From: Microbacteriaceae bacterium
Lineage (GTDB): Bacteria; Actinomycetota; Actinomycetes; Actinomycetales; Microbacteriaceae
Direction of reading: 5' to 3'
NCBI GenBank assembly: GCA_017744755.1
Contig: JAGIAU010000006.1
Span: 1-24,373, forward strand
DNA: 24,373 bases
In this document: in pieces, positions 1 through 8,882 of the stretch
How the letters are laid out: every line of letters begins with the position of its first letter
Position numbering within the stretch: the stretch's first letter is position 1
The notes under the pieces: generated by a model
Databases searched by the model: none
What the model was told of the DNA's origin: nothing
What the model saw: only the letters and a program-made list of their open reading frames with translations
Position numbers and translations under genes: made by a program

Positions 1-1402
1 ACCGGGATCCGCCCTTGTTCTTGGCGCCCTTCTTGCCGCGCTTGGCCGAAGCCCCCGGCTTGCCCATCGGGCCCATGCCGGGAATCTGCGGGGTGCCGCC
101 GCGGGCGACCGTCTTCATCATCTTGGCGGCCTGCTCGAAGCGCTGCATGAGCTGGTTCACCTCGGTGACCGTCGTGCCGGAGCCCCGCGCGATGCGCAGG
201 CGGCGCGAGCCGTTGAGGACGCGCGGCTGGCGACGCTCGACCGGGGTCATCGAGCGGATGATCGCCTCGGTGCGGCCGACCTCGGACTCGTCGAAGTTGT
301 CGATCGCCTCGCGCATGCCCTTCGCCCCCGGCAGCATGCCGAGCATGGACTTGAACGAGCCCATCTTCTTCATCTGCTGGAGCTGGTCGAGGAAGTCCTC
401 GAGGGTGAACGCGCCCTCCGCGAGCTTCGCCGCGGTCGCCTTCGCCTCCTCCTCGTCGAAGGCCTTCTGCGCCTGCTCGATGAGGGAGAGGATGTCGCCG
501 AGATCCAGGATCCGCGAGGCCATGCGGTCCGGGTGGAACGGCTCGAAGTCGTCGAGACGCTCGCCCGTGCTCGCGAACATGATCGGGCGACCCGTGACGT
601 GGGCGACGGACAGCGCCGCGCCGCCGCGCGCGTCGCCGTCGAGCTTCGTGAGGACGACGCCGGTGAAGTCGACGCCCTCCTGGAACGCACGGGCCGTCGC
701 GACGGCGTCCTGGCCGATCATCGCGTCGATGACGAAGAGCACCTCGTCGGGCTCGACGGCCTTGCGGATGTCCGCCGCCTGCCGCATGAGCTCGGCGTCG
801 ACACCGAGGCGGCCCGCCGTGTCGACGATGACCGTGTCGTAGAGCTTGCGCTCGGCCTCCTTGAGGCCGTCCTTGGCGACGCGGACCGGGTCGCCGACGC
901 CGTTGCCCGGCTCGGGCGCCCACACCGGGACGCCGGCCTGCTCGCCGACGACCTGGAGCTGCTGGACGGCGTTGGGGCGCTGGAGGTCGGCGGCGACGAG
1001 CAGCGGGGTGTGCCCCTCGCCCTTGAGCCACTTGGCGAGCTTGCCGGCGAGCGTCGTCTTGCCGGCGCCCTGGAGGCCGGCGAGCATGATGACGGTCGGC
1101 GGCTTCTTCGCGAACTCGAGGCGGCGCTGCTGCCCGCCGAGGATGCCGATGAGCTCCTCGTTGACGATCTGGACGACCTGCTGGGCGGGGTTGAGCGCCT
1201 TGTTGACCTCGTCGGAGAGGGCGCGTTCCCGGACCGTCGACGCGAAGTCCTTGACGACCTCGAGCGCGACGTCGGCGTCGAGCAGCGCGCGGCGGATCTC
1301 GCGGACGGTGGCGTCGACGTCGGCCGGGCTGAGCTTGCCCTTCGCGCGGAGGTGCCGGAAGGTCTCGCTGAGCCGGTCGGTGAGGTTGCCGAACATCGCC
1401 AT
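1..1402 (-). CDS. ffh: Signal recognition particle protein Ffh (3' end cut by window)
   Basis: SRP54-type GTPase that binds 4.5S RNA and signal sequences and delivers ribosomes to FtsY at the membrane. The frame opens at ATG 1402 (MAMFGNLTDRL) and stays open for 467 codons to the window edge, so only the end of the low-complexity Lys/Gly/Ser tail is missing. The N-terminal helical bundle is followed by the G-domain motifs GLQGAGKTT (about residues 109-117), DTAGR (about 194-198) and TKLDGDARGG (about 252). A methionine-rich M domain follows (QQMKKMGSMKSMLGMLPG), with the RNA-binding SRRLRIARGSG loop. The family is usually 430-550 residues long, so this is essentially complete. A TAAACT hexamer (1417-1412, minus strand) lies 9 bases before the ATG with no clear Shine-Dalgarno, so a very short leader is possible. 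Identification is near certain. Confidence 0.97.
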   Translation of the reverse strand, partial: MAMFGNLTDRLSETFRHLRAKGKLSPADVDATVREIRRALLDADVALEVVKDFASTVRERALSDEVNKALNPAQQVVQIVNEELIGILGGQQRRLEFAKKPPTVIMLAGLQGAGKTTLAGKLAKWLKGEGHTPLLVAADLQRPNAVQQLQVVGEQAGVPVWAPEPGNGVGDPVRVAKDGLKEAERKLYDTVIVDTAGRLGVDAELMRQAADIRKAVEPDEVLFVIDAMIGQDAVATARAFQEGVDFTGVVLTKLDGDARGGAALSVAHVTGRPIMFASTGERLDDFEPFHPDRMASRILDLGDILSLIEQAQKAFDEEEAKATAAKLAEGAFTLEDFLDQLQQMKKMGSFKSMLGMLPGAKGMREAIDNFDESEVGRTEAIIRSMTPVERRQPRVLNGSRRLRIARGSGTTVTEVNQLMQRFEQAAKMMKTVARGGTPQIPGMGPMGKPGASAKRGKKGAKNKGGSR

Positions 1403-1450
1403 GGTGGATCGAGTTTACCGGTGCGACCGTCGACGACGGGCTGGACGGGG

Positions 1451-2329
1451 TCAGCCGAGCAGGGAGCCGATCATGACGGCGTAGACGATGCCGATGACGA
1501 CGGTGAGCCCGAGCGAGATCCAGCCGACGATGACGCCGGCGAGGGCGAGGCCGCGTCCGTTCTCCCCCGTGCGCCTGATCTGCGCGAGCGCGACATGGCC
1601 GAGGATCGCGCCGACGACGCCGGCGCCGATCGCGAAGACCAGTGCGAGCACCGCGAGGACGTTGGTATGGCCGGGCCCGGCGCTCGTCGTCGGCGCGGCG
1701 GCGGCGGGCGGCAGGAACCCGGGCGGCGGCGCCTCGCCGTCGTGCGCGAGGCGGTAGGCGTCCTCCCACTTCTTGATCTCGGCGGCGCGGGCCGCGAGAT
1801 CGGCCTCCGCGCCCTGAGTGAGGCGGGCCGCGTCCGCGGCGGCGCGCTCCGCCTCGGCGGCCGCACGGGTCGCGGCGAGCGCGGCGCGCAGGGCGGGTGA
1901 ACGCACCGCCGCGACGATCAGCCAGGCCGCGGACGCGACGATGAGCAGCCACCAGACCCAGTCCGCCGGGTAGTACACCATGTACTCGAGTCCAGCGAGG
2001 GTCAGCGCGATGACGAAGCCGATGACGACCGCTGCACCGACGAGGATGCCGATCACGAGGGCGAGCACCCGGAGTCCCGCAGGCGGCAGGAGCGAGGAGC
2101 CGATGACCAGGACGAGACCGCCGATCAGCGTGACGAGCGCCGGCCAGCCGAATTCCGAGATCAACCAGGTGAACCCGCCCTCCAGCCCCCAGCCCTCAAG
2201 GATGCTCCACAAGAACGACAGCACCAGCGTGACGAGGATCAATACGACGCCCAGCCATCGCACGAGTCGGCGGAACCCGCCGATCGGATCCGTCTGCTTC
2301 GCCGCCATCGCCTGATCGTTCCCCGCCAT
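1451..2329 (-). CDS. Polytopic membrane protein with C-terminal DUF4190-like domain
   Basis: A 292-residue integral membrane protein of unknown function. Four hydrophobic segments lie at about 24-44, 60-82, 87-113 and 122-142. They are followed by an Ala/Glu/Arg-rich, probably coiled stretch (144-190), a Pro/Ala linker, and two more hydrophobic segments (about 224-250 and 259-288). The last part has the DUF4190 pattern: GHVALAQIRRTGENGRGLALAG between two helices. I chose ATG 2329 (MAGNDQAM) because GGGGAAG lies just upstream and the 45 extra codons up to 2464 are Arg/Cys/Pro-rich and unlike a membrane protein N-terminus; they also overlap the divergent XRE gene. ffh follows 48 bases downstream on the same strand. 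The domain call is family knowledge, and no function is inferred. Confidence 0.85.
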   Translation of the reverse strand: MAGNDQAMAAKQTDPIGGFRRLVRWLGVVLILVTLVLSFLWSILEGWGLEGGFTWLISEFGWPALVTLIGGLVLVIGSSLLPPAGLRVLALVIGILVGAAVVIGFVIALTLAGLEYMVYYPADWVWWLLIVASAAWLIVAAVRSPALRAALAATRAAAEAERAAADAARLTQGAEADLAARAAEIKKWEDAYRLAHDGEAPPPGFLPPAAAAPTTSAGPGHTNVLAVLALVFAIGAGVVGAILGHVALAQIRRTGENGRGLALAGVIVGWISLGLTVVIGIVYAVMIGSLLG

Positions 2330-2451
2330 GCGCTTCCCCGCTCGTTCGCCCGGCGCATCGCACCGGACGGTCGACCCCGCGCCGACCGTTCCTGGGAATA
2401 TGCCACATTCACTGGGCCTCGTACAACAGGCGTCGCGCGGAGTCTGGAGTC

Positions 2452-2733
2452 GTGCCGATCCCACGCCCCGACCCCGGCTGGGACGCCTTCGCGCGGGAGC
2501 TCGGCGTCAACCTGCACCGCCTCCGGCTGGAGCGCGGCCTCACGCAGGAGGAGGTCGCATACACGGCGGGGATGAGCCGGTACACGTACCAGAAGTTCGA
2601 GAAGGGCGAGTCGGCGCCCGGCACGCCGGCGAATCCGAACCTGCGGAACGTCATGGCGCTCGCCCAGCTGCTCGGCGTGACGCTCGACGAGCTCGTGCCG
2701 CCGAGCTGGCCGGACCTGCGCGGCGGACGCTAG
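2452..2733 (+). CDS. Small XRE-family helix-turn-helix regulator
   Basis: A 93-residue protein made almost entirely of one Cro/CI-type helix-turn-helix. Residues 17-82 carry the typical run LGVNLHRLRLERGLTQEEVA, a turn, then a recognition helix region (MSRYTYQKFEKG), ending in LLGVTLDELV. No sensor or oligomerisation domain is attached. The start is GTG 2452 with GGAG only two bases before it, so translation may not depend on a standard ribosome binding site. It is divergent from the DUF4190-like gene across 122 bases that include the small dyad TTCCTGGGAA (2389-2398), which could be its own operator; that is only a suggestion. Targets are unknown. Confidence 0.88.
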   Translation: MPIPRPDPGWDAFARELGVNLHRLRLERGLTQEEVAYTAGMSRYTYQKFEKGESAPGTPANPNLRNVMALAQLLGVTLDELVPPSWPDLRGGR

Positions 2734-2812
2734 AGGACGGCGCAGGGACGCACACACCTCGCGTCCGGGCTTCGTCCGGGTCCCTCCCAGGCGGCCCCGG
2801 GAGCGTGGGCGC

Positions 2813-3742
2813 ATGGGTGCCCGACACGTCCTGGTCCGTTCCCTGCTCGGCGCATGCTCGGCCATCGCGCTGGTCGCAGGGCTCACCGCCTGCATGCCGA
2901 ACGAGCCCGGCCCCGGCGGTACCGGCACGCCGGCCCCCACGACGACCGCGGGCGCGCCGGCCGACCCCGGCGCGCCCGCGGCGCCCGGCACGACGGAGAC
3001 GCGCACGATCGACGCCGGCAGCGGCGGTTCGGCGCGGGAGTACGCCCTCCACGTCCCCGCCGCGATGGACGAATCCCCCGACCTCGTCGTCGTCCTGCAC
3101 TGGTGGGGCGGCTCCATGGAGGAGGCGAGCGCCGCCCACGGCTGGGCGGACGCCTCCGACCAGCGCGGCTTCCTCGTCGCGTTCGGCTCGGGCGTCGACC
3201 ACTCGTGGAACGCCGGCGGCTGCTGCGGCACCGCGAAGGACAAGCAGATCGACGACCTCGCCTACATCGACGCGGTGATCGACGCGGTCAGCGCCGAGTA
3301 CGGCGTCGATCGGGTCGTCGTCGCCGGCACGTCGAACGGCGCCATGATGGCGTTGCGCTACGGCTGCGAGACGGACCGCGACGTGGGCCTGGCCGCCGTG
3401 TCCGGCTCGCTCTTCGTCGACTGCGCGGACGGCAGGCCCAAGGACGTCGTGATGGTGAACGGACTCGCCGACGAGACGGTCCGCTTCGACGGCCAGCCCG
3501 GCAGCTCCGGGATCGACGGCATGCCCGTGCCGGACGCGTTCGCGACGTGGCGGTCGATCGACGGCTGCGGCGAGCCCGCGCGCACCGACTCGCCCGACGG
3601 ACAGGTGCACACCGACGCGGCGACCTGCGCCGACGGGCGCCGGACGGAGCTCATCACCATCGAGGGCGCCGGCCACCAGTGGCCGTACAACCAGTACGAC
3701 GCGACCGAGTGGATCGCGGAGTTCTACGGGCTCGGCGCGTAA
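2813..3742 (+). CDS. Secreted lipoprotein esterase, PHB-depolymerase/LpqC family
   Basis: A 309-residue alpha/beta-hydrolase predicted to sit on the outer face of the membrane. A signal peptide ends in the lipobox LTAC (Cys27), followed by a Pro/Thr/Gly/Ala-rich linker to about residue 60. The catalytic domain has the family signature SWNAGGCCG (131-139), the nucleophile elbow GTSNG (Ser174), an Asp in NGLADETV (Asp220, usual position of the acid) and His288 in GAGHQWP. The family contains polyhydroxybutyrate depolymerases, feruloyl esterases and mycobacterial LpqC; all act on esters, but the substrate here cannot be read from sequence. The ATG at 2813 has GGGAG about 10 bases upstream. The gene stands alone and converges with the minus-strand gene ending at 3770. 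Confidence 0.9.
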   Translation: MGARHVLVRSLLGACSAIALVAGLTACMPNEPGPGGTGTPAPTTTAGAPADPGAPAAPGTTETRTIDAGSGGSAREYALHVPAAMDESPDLVVVLHWWGGSMEEASAAHGWADASDQRGFLVAFGSGVDHSWNAGGCCGTAKDKQIDDLAYIDAVIDAVSAEYGVDRVVVAGTSNGAMMALRYGCETDRDVGLAAVSGSLFVDCADGRPKDVVMVNGLADETVRFDGQPGSSGIDGMPVPDAFATWRSIDGCGEPARTDSPDGQVHTDAATCADGRRTELITIEGAGHQWPYNQYDATEWIAEFYGLGA

Positions 3743-3769
3743 GCGCGTTCAGCGGCCGCGGACCTCGCC

Positions 3770-4348
3770 TCAGCCGGGCGGCAGCACGCCGAACACGGCG
3801 AGCTGCGTCGCGACCATGCGGTAGTAGCTGACGAGCGCGACGAGATGGAACAGATGCTCGAGCCCGAGCGCCTCGAGCGTCGCGGCGTAGGCGGCGTCGC
3901 TCAGGGTGCCGGTGTCGAGGATCTCCCACGTCGCGGCGAGCACCGCCTCGACCTCGGCGTCCGCCGTGGCGGGCGTCCGCCGCGCCGCGATCTCGGCGAA
4001 GTCGTCGTCCGTCCAGCCGGCTGCCCGGCCGGCGCGCTCGTGCGCGTAGAGCTCGAAGGGGCTCTCCAGGGTGTAGCCGACCGCGAGGATGACCGCCTCG
4101 CGGGCGCGTTCCGAGAATCCGATCCCCCAGCGCATCTGGTAGCCGATCGCCGCGAGCGCGAAGCCCGTCTCGGGCGAGAGCACCCAGATCGCCGGCGGGC
4201 CGATGAGCCGGCCCTCGGCGTCGATGAGGTGGAAGGCGGCGTCGGGGTTCGCACGGGGACCGCTCGCGTAGCGGTCGTAGAACTCGCGCTGGCGCTCGGT
4301 GTAGTCGGCCCGATCGGGCGGGGTGAATCGCTGCGGCATCCTCGTCAT
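3770..4348 (-). CDS. Carboxymuconolactone-decarboxylase-like protein lacking cysteines
   Basis: A 192-residue, mostly helical protein of the CMD/AhpD-like fold. The core helix pair RAREAVILAVGYTLESPFEL followed by YAHERAGRAAGW (His103) is the CMD signature. The whole protein contains no cysteine, so it cannot be an AhpD-type peroxidase (which uses CxxC) and belongs with the decarboxylase/lactone-type members. It starts at ATG 4348, 26 bases after the stop of the flavin hydroxylase gene on the same strand, so the two are probably co-transcribed. A second in-frame ATG at 4339 is also possible, since neither has a well-placed Shine-Dalgarno. Substrate unknown; the neighbours suggest a ring-cleavage product or lactone. 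Confidence 0.85.
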   Translation of the reverse strand: MTRMPQRFTPPDRADYTERQREFYDRYASGPRANPDAAFHLIDAEGRLIGPPAIWVLSPETGFALAAIGYQMRWGIGFSERAREAVILAVGYTLESPFELYAHERAGRAAGWTDDDFAEIAARRTPATADAEVEAVLAATWEILDTGTLSDAAYAATLEALGLEHLFHLVALVSYYRMVATQLAVFGVLPPG

Positions 4349-4374
4349 CCCTCGTTCGCGGCTCGGTTCCCGGC

Positions 4375-5625
4375 TCACATGCCGCCGGCCGGCAGGCCGA
4401 GCGCGACCCGGCCCTGCGAGCCGTAGAACACGTCGTACTGCGCGCCGATGTGCGTCTTGTAGAAGCCGGCGTCCCGGTAGTACTTCTCGAGACGGGTCCC
4501 GGTCACGCCCGCCGACGTCGAGCCGGCCGTGGAGAACGCCAGGTCGACCGCCTCGACCGCGATGCGGGCCGCGGTCGCCGCCTGCCCGCGCAGCCGGATG
4601 TCCTCGGCCGGAGTGAACTCGGGCCCGCCGTCCGCCCAGACGCGCCCGCGCCTGGCCACCTCGGCGACCGTCGCGTGGAGCAGCGCGTCCGCGGAGTCCG
4701 TGAGCTGCTGGATCTGGCCGAACCACTGCTGGTACTGCGGCGACTCGCTCCGCGGCATCCGCGGCGGGAAGCTCGTGCCCCTGGACATGAGCCGCTCGTA
4801 CTCGTCGAGTGCGGCCCAGGCGGCGCCGACCTGCGTGACGGCGAGCCCGGCGATGAACATCGTCGTGGTGCGGCCGAGGTAGAGCGGGCTGCCGAGCAGC
4901 CGGTAGCCGGGAGTCCCGCCGTGCTCGCTCCACACATAGTCCTTGAAGTCGAACGGGACCACGTTGTATTCGGGCACGAAGGCGCGTTCGATCGTGATGG
5001 AGTTCGACGAGGACGCGTCGAGCCCGATCGTCCTGCCTCCGCCCCAGTCGTCCACGATCGTGTAGTCGGCACGCGGCAGGATGAACATGTGCGGCACCGG
5101 GGCGCCGTCCGCCGCAGCGATCGGGGCGACCGGCATGAAGTGCGAGCTGTAGGCGCAGCCCGAGTTGTAGTCCCAGCGCCCGGTCAGCAGGTAGCCGCCG
5201 TCGACCGGCTCGGCGCTCGCCTCGATGGGGAACGCCCTCGACGCGGCCACGAAGGGCGTCGCCCGATAGGCCTCCTGCTGGGCCTGCTCGGGGAAGTAGG
5301 ACGAGAACTGGTACGCATGGCTCGCCCCGAGCTCGTAGGACCAGCCGACCGCCGGATCGGCACGCGAGATCTCGCACGCCACGCGGAAGAACGTCTCCAG
5401 CCCGAGCTCCAGGCCGCCATAGCGCCGCGGCCGGAGGATGTCGTAGAGCCGCGCCGCGACGAAGGCCTCGTGGATCTCCTCCGAGTAGGCGCCGCGCGCC
5501 CGATGCTCCGGCTGCAGCTCCCGGATCCGCTCGCGGAGCGCGACGGCCCGCGCGAGGATCTCCTCGCCCGTCGGCTCGTCCACCCTCGCCTCGTCCCGCA
5601 CGGCGGTCCCATCGCTCGACGGCAT
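4375..5625 (-). CDS. Acyl-CoA-dehydrogenase-fold flavin monooxygenase (group D, HsaA/DszC-like)
   Basis: A 416-residue enzyme of the acyl-CoA dehydrogenase superfamily. The N-terminal helical domain contains LRPRRYGGLELGLETFF and SRADPAVGWSYEL. The beta domain has GGYLLTGRWDYNSGCAYSSH, and the C-terminal four-helix domain is of the Acyl-CoA_dh_2 type. The GRWDYNSGCxxSxH pattern resembles two-component, reduced-flavin-dependent hydroxylases (HsaA, HpaB-like, DszC) more than true acyl-CoA dehydrogenases, so hydroxylation of an aromatic or heterocyclic substrate is more likely than CoA-ester oxidation. No flavin reductase gene is in the window. The start is ATG 5625, with AAGGAG six bases upstream. 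It diverges from the metallo-hydrolase gene across a 154-base region that holds a 9-6-9 inverted repeat. Confidence 0.85.
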   Translation of the reverse strand: MPSSDGTAVRDEARVDEPTGEEILARAVALRERIRELQPEHRARGAYSEEIHEAFVAARLYDILRPRRYGGLELGLETFFRVACEISRADPAVGWSYELGASHAYQFSSYFPEQAQQEAYRATPFVAASRAFPIEASAEPVDGGYLLTGRWDYNSGCAYSSHFMPVAPIAAADGAPVPHMFILPRADYTIVDDWGGGRTIGLDASSSNSITIERAFVPEYNVVPFDFKDYVWSEHGGTPGYRLLGSPLYLGRTTTMFIAGLAVTQVGAAWAALDEYERLMSRGTSFPPRMPRSESPQYQQWFGQIQQLTDSADALLHATVAEVARRGRVWADGGPEFTPAEDIRLRGQAATAARIAVEAVDLAFSTAGSTSAGVTGTRLEKYYRDAGFYKTHIGAQYDVFYGSQGRVALGLPAGGM

Positions 5626-5698
5626 CCATCGCTCCTTCGCAGATCGTCGCGGCCCCGATCGAGGCTATGGAGCCCGCCGCCGCCGCCGGGGGCCTGCG

Positions 5699-5722
5699 GG
5701 GCGGAATCGCGTAATTCCGCCC
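5699..5722. promoter_or_regulatory. Perfect 9-6-9 inverted repeat in divergent promoter region (operator copy 1)
   Basis: GGGCGGAAT (5699-5707), spacer cgcgta, ATTCCGCCC (5714-5722). It lies midway between the flavin hydroxylase start (5625, minus) and the metallo-hydrolase start (5780, plus). The 19 bases 5703-5721 match 14241-14259 at 16 of 19 positions. Geometry and placement suit a dimeric repressor or activator controlling both genes; the regulator is not identified. Confidence 0.6.
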
Positions 5723-5779
5723 TGCACGGCGGGCGTTCGCACGGGCACGCTGGTCGCGGAGCGAAGGGACCGGTGTCGA

Positions 5780-6574
5780 GTGGCGTTGCCGTCCGGAGCG
5801 GGCATCCTGCAGATCGGCTACGCGGATCGGCGGGTGCGCCGCAGCCGCGTGTTCCACGACTTCGCATCGCTCGGCGTCCCTGACGCGGAGCTGACGATGC
5901 CGTACAGCCTGTGGGCGTTCGACTCGCCCGACGGCGTCGTGCTCGTCGACACCGGCTTCGACGTCGCCGGCGCCTACTGGGCCGGCGACGCGGACTGGCG
6001 CACCGTCCCGGAGGCGCTCGACGCGGTCGGCATCGACCCGGCGGACGTCGCCGCGGTCCTGCTCAGCCACCTCCATTTCGACCATGCGGGGAGCCTGGAC
6101 CTGTTCCGGGGCGCGCACATCCTGCTCTCCCGGCGCGAGCACGAGCACTGGACCGGGCGAACCGCCGAGGAGCTGCGGGCCGGCTTCGTCGAGCCCGCGC
6201 ACCTCGAGGCGCTCGGGCGGGCGGACCGCGACGGCCGGCTCGTCCTCATCGACGGGCGCTTCCGGGCGACGGCCCGCGCGACGATGATCCCCGCGCCCGG
6301 CCACACCCCGGGCCAGATGGCGGTCGTCGTCGACGCCCCGGGCGGGCGGAGGATCCTGGCATCCGACTCGGTGCACCTGTTCGAGCAGCTCGAGCACGGC
6401 TGGCGCTTCTTCGCCCATGACGACGCCGCGCAGTCGGATCGCTCGATCGGCCTCCTCCGCCGCATCTCGGCAGCGACCGGCGCGCCGATCGTCCCGGGGC
6501 ACGACATCCGGGTGCGGGAGCAGTACCCGGCCCTGCCGGGCGCGGCCGAGGGCTTCGCGACGATCCTCGCCTGA
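5780..6574 (+). CDS. Metallo-beta-lactamase-fold hydrolase, AHL-lactonase-like
   Basis: A 264-residue single-domain MBL-fold hydrolase. All dinuclear zinc ligands are visible: HLHFDH (His97, His99, Asp101, His102), His175 in APGHTPGQ, Asp196 in ASDSVHL and His241 in VPGHD. The string HLHFDHAG and the overall length are as in N-acyl-homoserine lactone lactonases (AttM/AiiA group), which open lactone rings. Because the gene lies in a cluster with a Baeyer-Villiger-type enzyme, a lactone intermediate of the catabolic route is as likely a substrate as a quorum signal. The start GTG 5780 has AAGGGA about 11 bases upstream. It is divergent from the flavin hydroxylase operon and converges with the LuxR-type gene, whose stop is 10 bases beyond. 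Confidence 0.88.
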   Translation: MALPSGAGILQIGYADRRVRRSRVFHDFASLGVPDAELTMPYSLWAFDSPDGVVLVDTGFDVAGAYWAGDADWRTVPEALDAVGIDPADVAAVLLSHLHFDHAGSLDLFRGAHILLSRREHEHWTGRTAEELRAGFVEPAHLEALGRADRDGRLVLIDGRFRATARATMIPAPGHTPGQMAVVVDAPGGRRILASDSVHLFEQLEHGWRFFAHDDAAQSDRSIGLLRRISAATGAPIVPGHDIRVREQYPALPGAAEGFATILA

Positions 6575-6584
6575 GCGGTCCGCC

Positions 6585-8882
6585 TCAGCTGGCGAGCATC
6601 CGCACGCCGGGCGCGTCGAGCCGCTCGCTCATCCACACCGCGATCTGGGAGCGCGAGCGGAACTGCAGCTTGTGCAGCATGCGCTGGATGTGCCCCTCGA
6701 CCGTGCGGGTGGACAGCACGAGCCGCGCGGCGATCTCCGCGCTGCTCAGGCCCTCGACGAGCAGGGTCGCGATCTCCGACTCCCGGCGCGTGAGCTCCGC
6801 CGGCTTCGCCGGATCCTTCGCCCCGCCCTCGTCGAGCGCGAGCGCGAGCATCTCCCGCCGGTCGAGCTGCCGACCGCGGGAGGAGTGCCGGGAGAACTCG
6901 CGCGCGCCGAGCGAGCGGCGGATGGAGGCCTCGACGCCCCAGCCGATGGTGTCGCGCGCCGGCGTCCGCGAGCCGTGCAGCCGGCCGGCCGCGGCGAGGA
7001 GGGTCGCCGCCTTCGCCGAGTCGCCGCGGCGGTGGGCGAGCGCCGCGAGCAGCCGCAGGCAGGTCGGCACGCCGGCACGGTCGCCGAGCGAGTCCATCAT
7101 GAGCAGCGCCTCACGGCCCGTCTCCCCCGCCCGCTCGTCGAGACCGCGGTTGAGCAGCGAGATGGAGAGCACCGTCAGCGCGTGCGCCATGCCCCAGCGA
7201 TTGCCGCGCGCCCGCATGACCTCGATGCTGGAGCGGAAGAGCTGCTCAGCCCGGCTGTGGTCGCCGCGGATGACCTTGACGAGGGTGAGGAAGTACATCT
7301 GCTCGTCGAGCGTCGTGTCGTTGCCGCTGCTGCGCGCCCGCTCGACGGCCTCCTCGAGCAGCGCCTCCGCTCCGTCGACGTCGAGCTCCCCGATGCGCAC
7401 GAGCGCCTCGAGCACCTCGGTCGGCAGGCCGCTCGGATCGACCGCGGCCCCCGGCATCCGCAGGCTCTCGGCGAGCAGCTCGGCCGAGCGCCGGAAGTCG
7501 CTCCCGAGGATCGAGAAGTACGCCTCGGCGCGCAGCGCCTCCGCGGTCAGCGCGTCCCGCTGGTGCCGGCTCTTGATCGCCTCCTCGAGCCAGTTCTGCA
7601 CCTCCTCGATGAGGCCGAGCGCGCTCCAGCGCTTGCGCAGATTGACGATGAGCCGGATGCTGTCGCCGGCGGACTCCGGATCGCTCGCGTATCGCGTCAG
7701 CAGCCGCTTCAGGCTCGACCGGTGGTTCATCAGGTGCCGGGAGAGCTGCACCTCGGCGGGTCCGGGCGGCGAGGCGGCGAGCGTCTCCATGAGCTCGACG
7801 AGGTGACGGTCGATGCGCACGGTCGCTGCGGCGGTCTCCCCCGCGGTGTCGAGGTCCGCCCGCGCGGCGCGGCGCACCGCGCGCAGCATCCGGAACGCGC
7901 CGTCGACGTCCTGCTCGGAGATGAGCACCGACCGGTCGACCAGACGGCAGAACGCGGCGATGAGCTCCGCGGCGGCGATCCCGCGGCCGGCTCCCGGGGA
8001 CCGCTCGTCGAGGCCGGACGGCCCGGCGAGCGAGGCGAGGCAGTCCATCGCGATCGGCTCGCGCAGCAGCGAGGCGACCGTGAGCAGCCGTCGCTCCAGC
8101 GGATCGCAGGCGGCCACGGTCGCGGCGGCGCGCTCGGCGATCCGCCGAGCGCCGGGGAGCAGGTCGACGATCGAGTCGGACGACTTGAGCGCGCCCCGGA
8201 CCGTCTCGAGCGAGAGGACGCGGGTCGCGGCCGCGGCGAGCTCGATCGTCGCGGGCAGTCCGTCGGCCGCGGCGCAGATGTCGCGCAGCACGACGAGCTG
8301 CGGCGTCGCCACCGCGAAGCCGGGGTCGTGCAGCCGGATCCGCTCGACGAGCAGCCGCACCGAGTCGTACTCCAGGACGACGCGCGAGGCGGCCTGCGCG
8401 CGAGGCGGGACGTGGAACGGGCGCAGCTCGAGGAGATGCTCTCCCGGGATCCCGAGCACGGTCGTGCTCGTCACCGCGACGACGGCCGCGGGGCAGGCGG
8501 CGAGCACCCGCTCGGCGAGCGCTCGGGCGGTCGCGACGTCGTCCGCGTCGTCGAGCACGACGAGCCCGTCGTGCTCGCGCAGCGCCTCGATCCGGTCGTG
8601 ACCGGCGACCGGGTCGGCGGAGGCGGCCAGGCCGCCCGCTCCGCCCGGCCCGCGCAGGTCGATCCGCACGGCGCGGGATGGATGCACGCGATCCATCCGC
8701 TCGGCGAGCTTCTCGGCGAAGCGGCTCTTGCCGACGCCGCTCGGCCCGGTGACGGTGAGCAGCCGCGACTCGGCGAGCACGCGCAGCGCCGTCTCGAGCT
8801 CGGCCTTGCGGCCGATGAAGCTCGTCGCCGCGGCGTGCGGCGCCGCGACCTGCGCGAGGGCCTGTTCCACTGCTGCTGGCAT
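6585..8882 (-). CDS. Large ATP-binding LuxR-family transcriptional regulator
   Basis: A 765-residue regulator of the LuxR/LAL kind. It has an N-terminal AAA/NB-ARC-like ATPase with Walker A GPSGVGKSR (46-54) and Walker B LVVLDDAD (107-114), a long helical tetratricopeptide-like middle, and a C-terminal LuxR/GerE helix-turn-helix (about 697-760: ELTRRESEIATLLVEGLSSA followed by STRTVEGHIQRMLHKL). There is no autoinducer-binding domain, so a homoserine-lactone signal is not implied. The start ATG 8882 has AGGGAG about 10 bases upstream; the frame is open further upstream but without a good start. A TATTCT hexamer (8968-8963, minus strand) is a plausible -10 giving a leader of about 75 bases. 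It is the only large regulator in the island and is a candidate controller of the flanking catabolic operons. Confidence 0.88.
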   Translation of the reverse strand: MPAAVEQALAQVAAPHAAATSFIGRKAELETALRVLAESRLLTVTGPSGVGKSRFAEKLAERMDRVHPSRAVRIDLRGPGGAGGLAASADPVAGHDRIEALREHDGLVVLDDADDVATARALAERVLAACPAAVVAVTSTTVLGIPGEHLLELRPFHVPPRAQAASRVVLEYDSVRLLVERIRLHDPGFAVATPQLVVLRDICAAADGLPATIELAAAATRVLSLETVRGALKSSDSIVDLLPGARRIAERAAATVAACDPLERRLLTVASLLREPIAMDCLASLAGPSGLDERSPGAGRGIAAAELIAAFCRLVDRSVLISEQDVDGAFRMLRAVRRAARADLDTAGETAAATVRIDRHLVELMETLAASPPGPAEVQLSRHLMNHRSSLKRLLTRYASDPESAGDSIRLIVNLRKRWSALGLIEEVQNWLEEAIKSRHQRDALTAEALRAEAYFSILGSDFRRSAELLAESLRMPGAAVDPSGLPTEVLEALVRIGELDVDGAEALLEEAVERARSSGNDTTLDEQMYFLTLVKVIRGDHSRAEQLFRSSIEVMRARGNRWGMAHALTVLSISLLNRGLDERAGETGREALLMMDSLGDRAGVPTCLRLLAALAHRRGDSAKAATLLAAAGRLHGSRTPARDTIGWGVEASIRRSLGAREFSRHSSRGRQLDRREMLALALDEGGAKDPAKPAELTRRESEIATLLVEGLSSAEIAARLVLSTRTVEGHIQRMLHKLQFRSRSQIAVWMSERLDAPGVRMLAS

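Noticed and set aside
3770..6502. A 910-codon minus-strand frame spanning three genes
   Set aside because: Only its last 192 codons read as a real protein (CMD-like). The rest is Arg/Gly/Ala-rich and lies in the wrong frame over the flavin hydroxylase and antisense to the metallo-hydrolase, as expected from GC-rich third positions.
6585..8882. Classical quorum-sensing receptor
   Set aside because: The N-terminus is an ATPase with Walker motifs and the middle is helical-repeat-like; there is no autoinducer-binding domain and no luxI-type synthase in the window.
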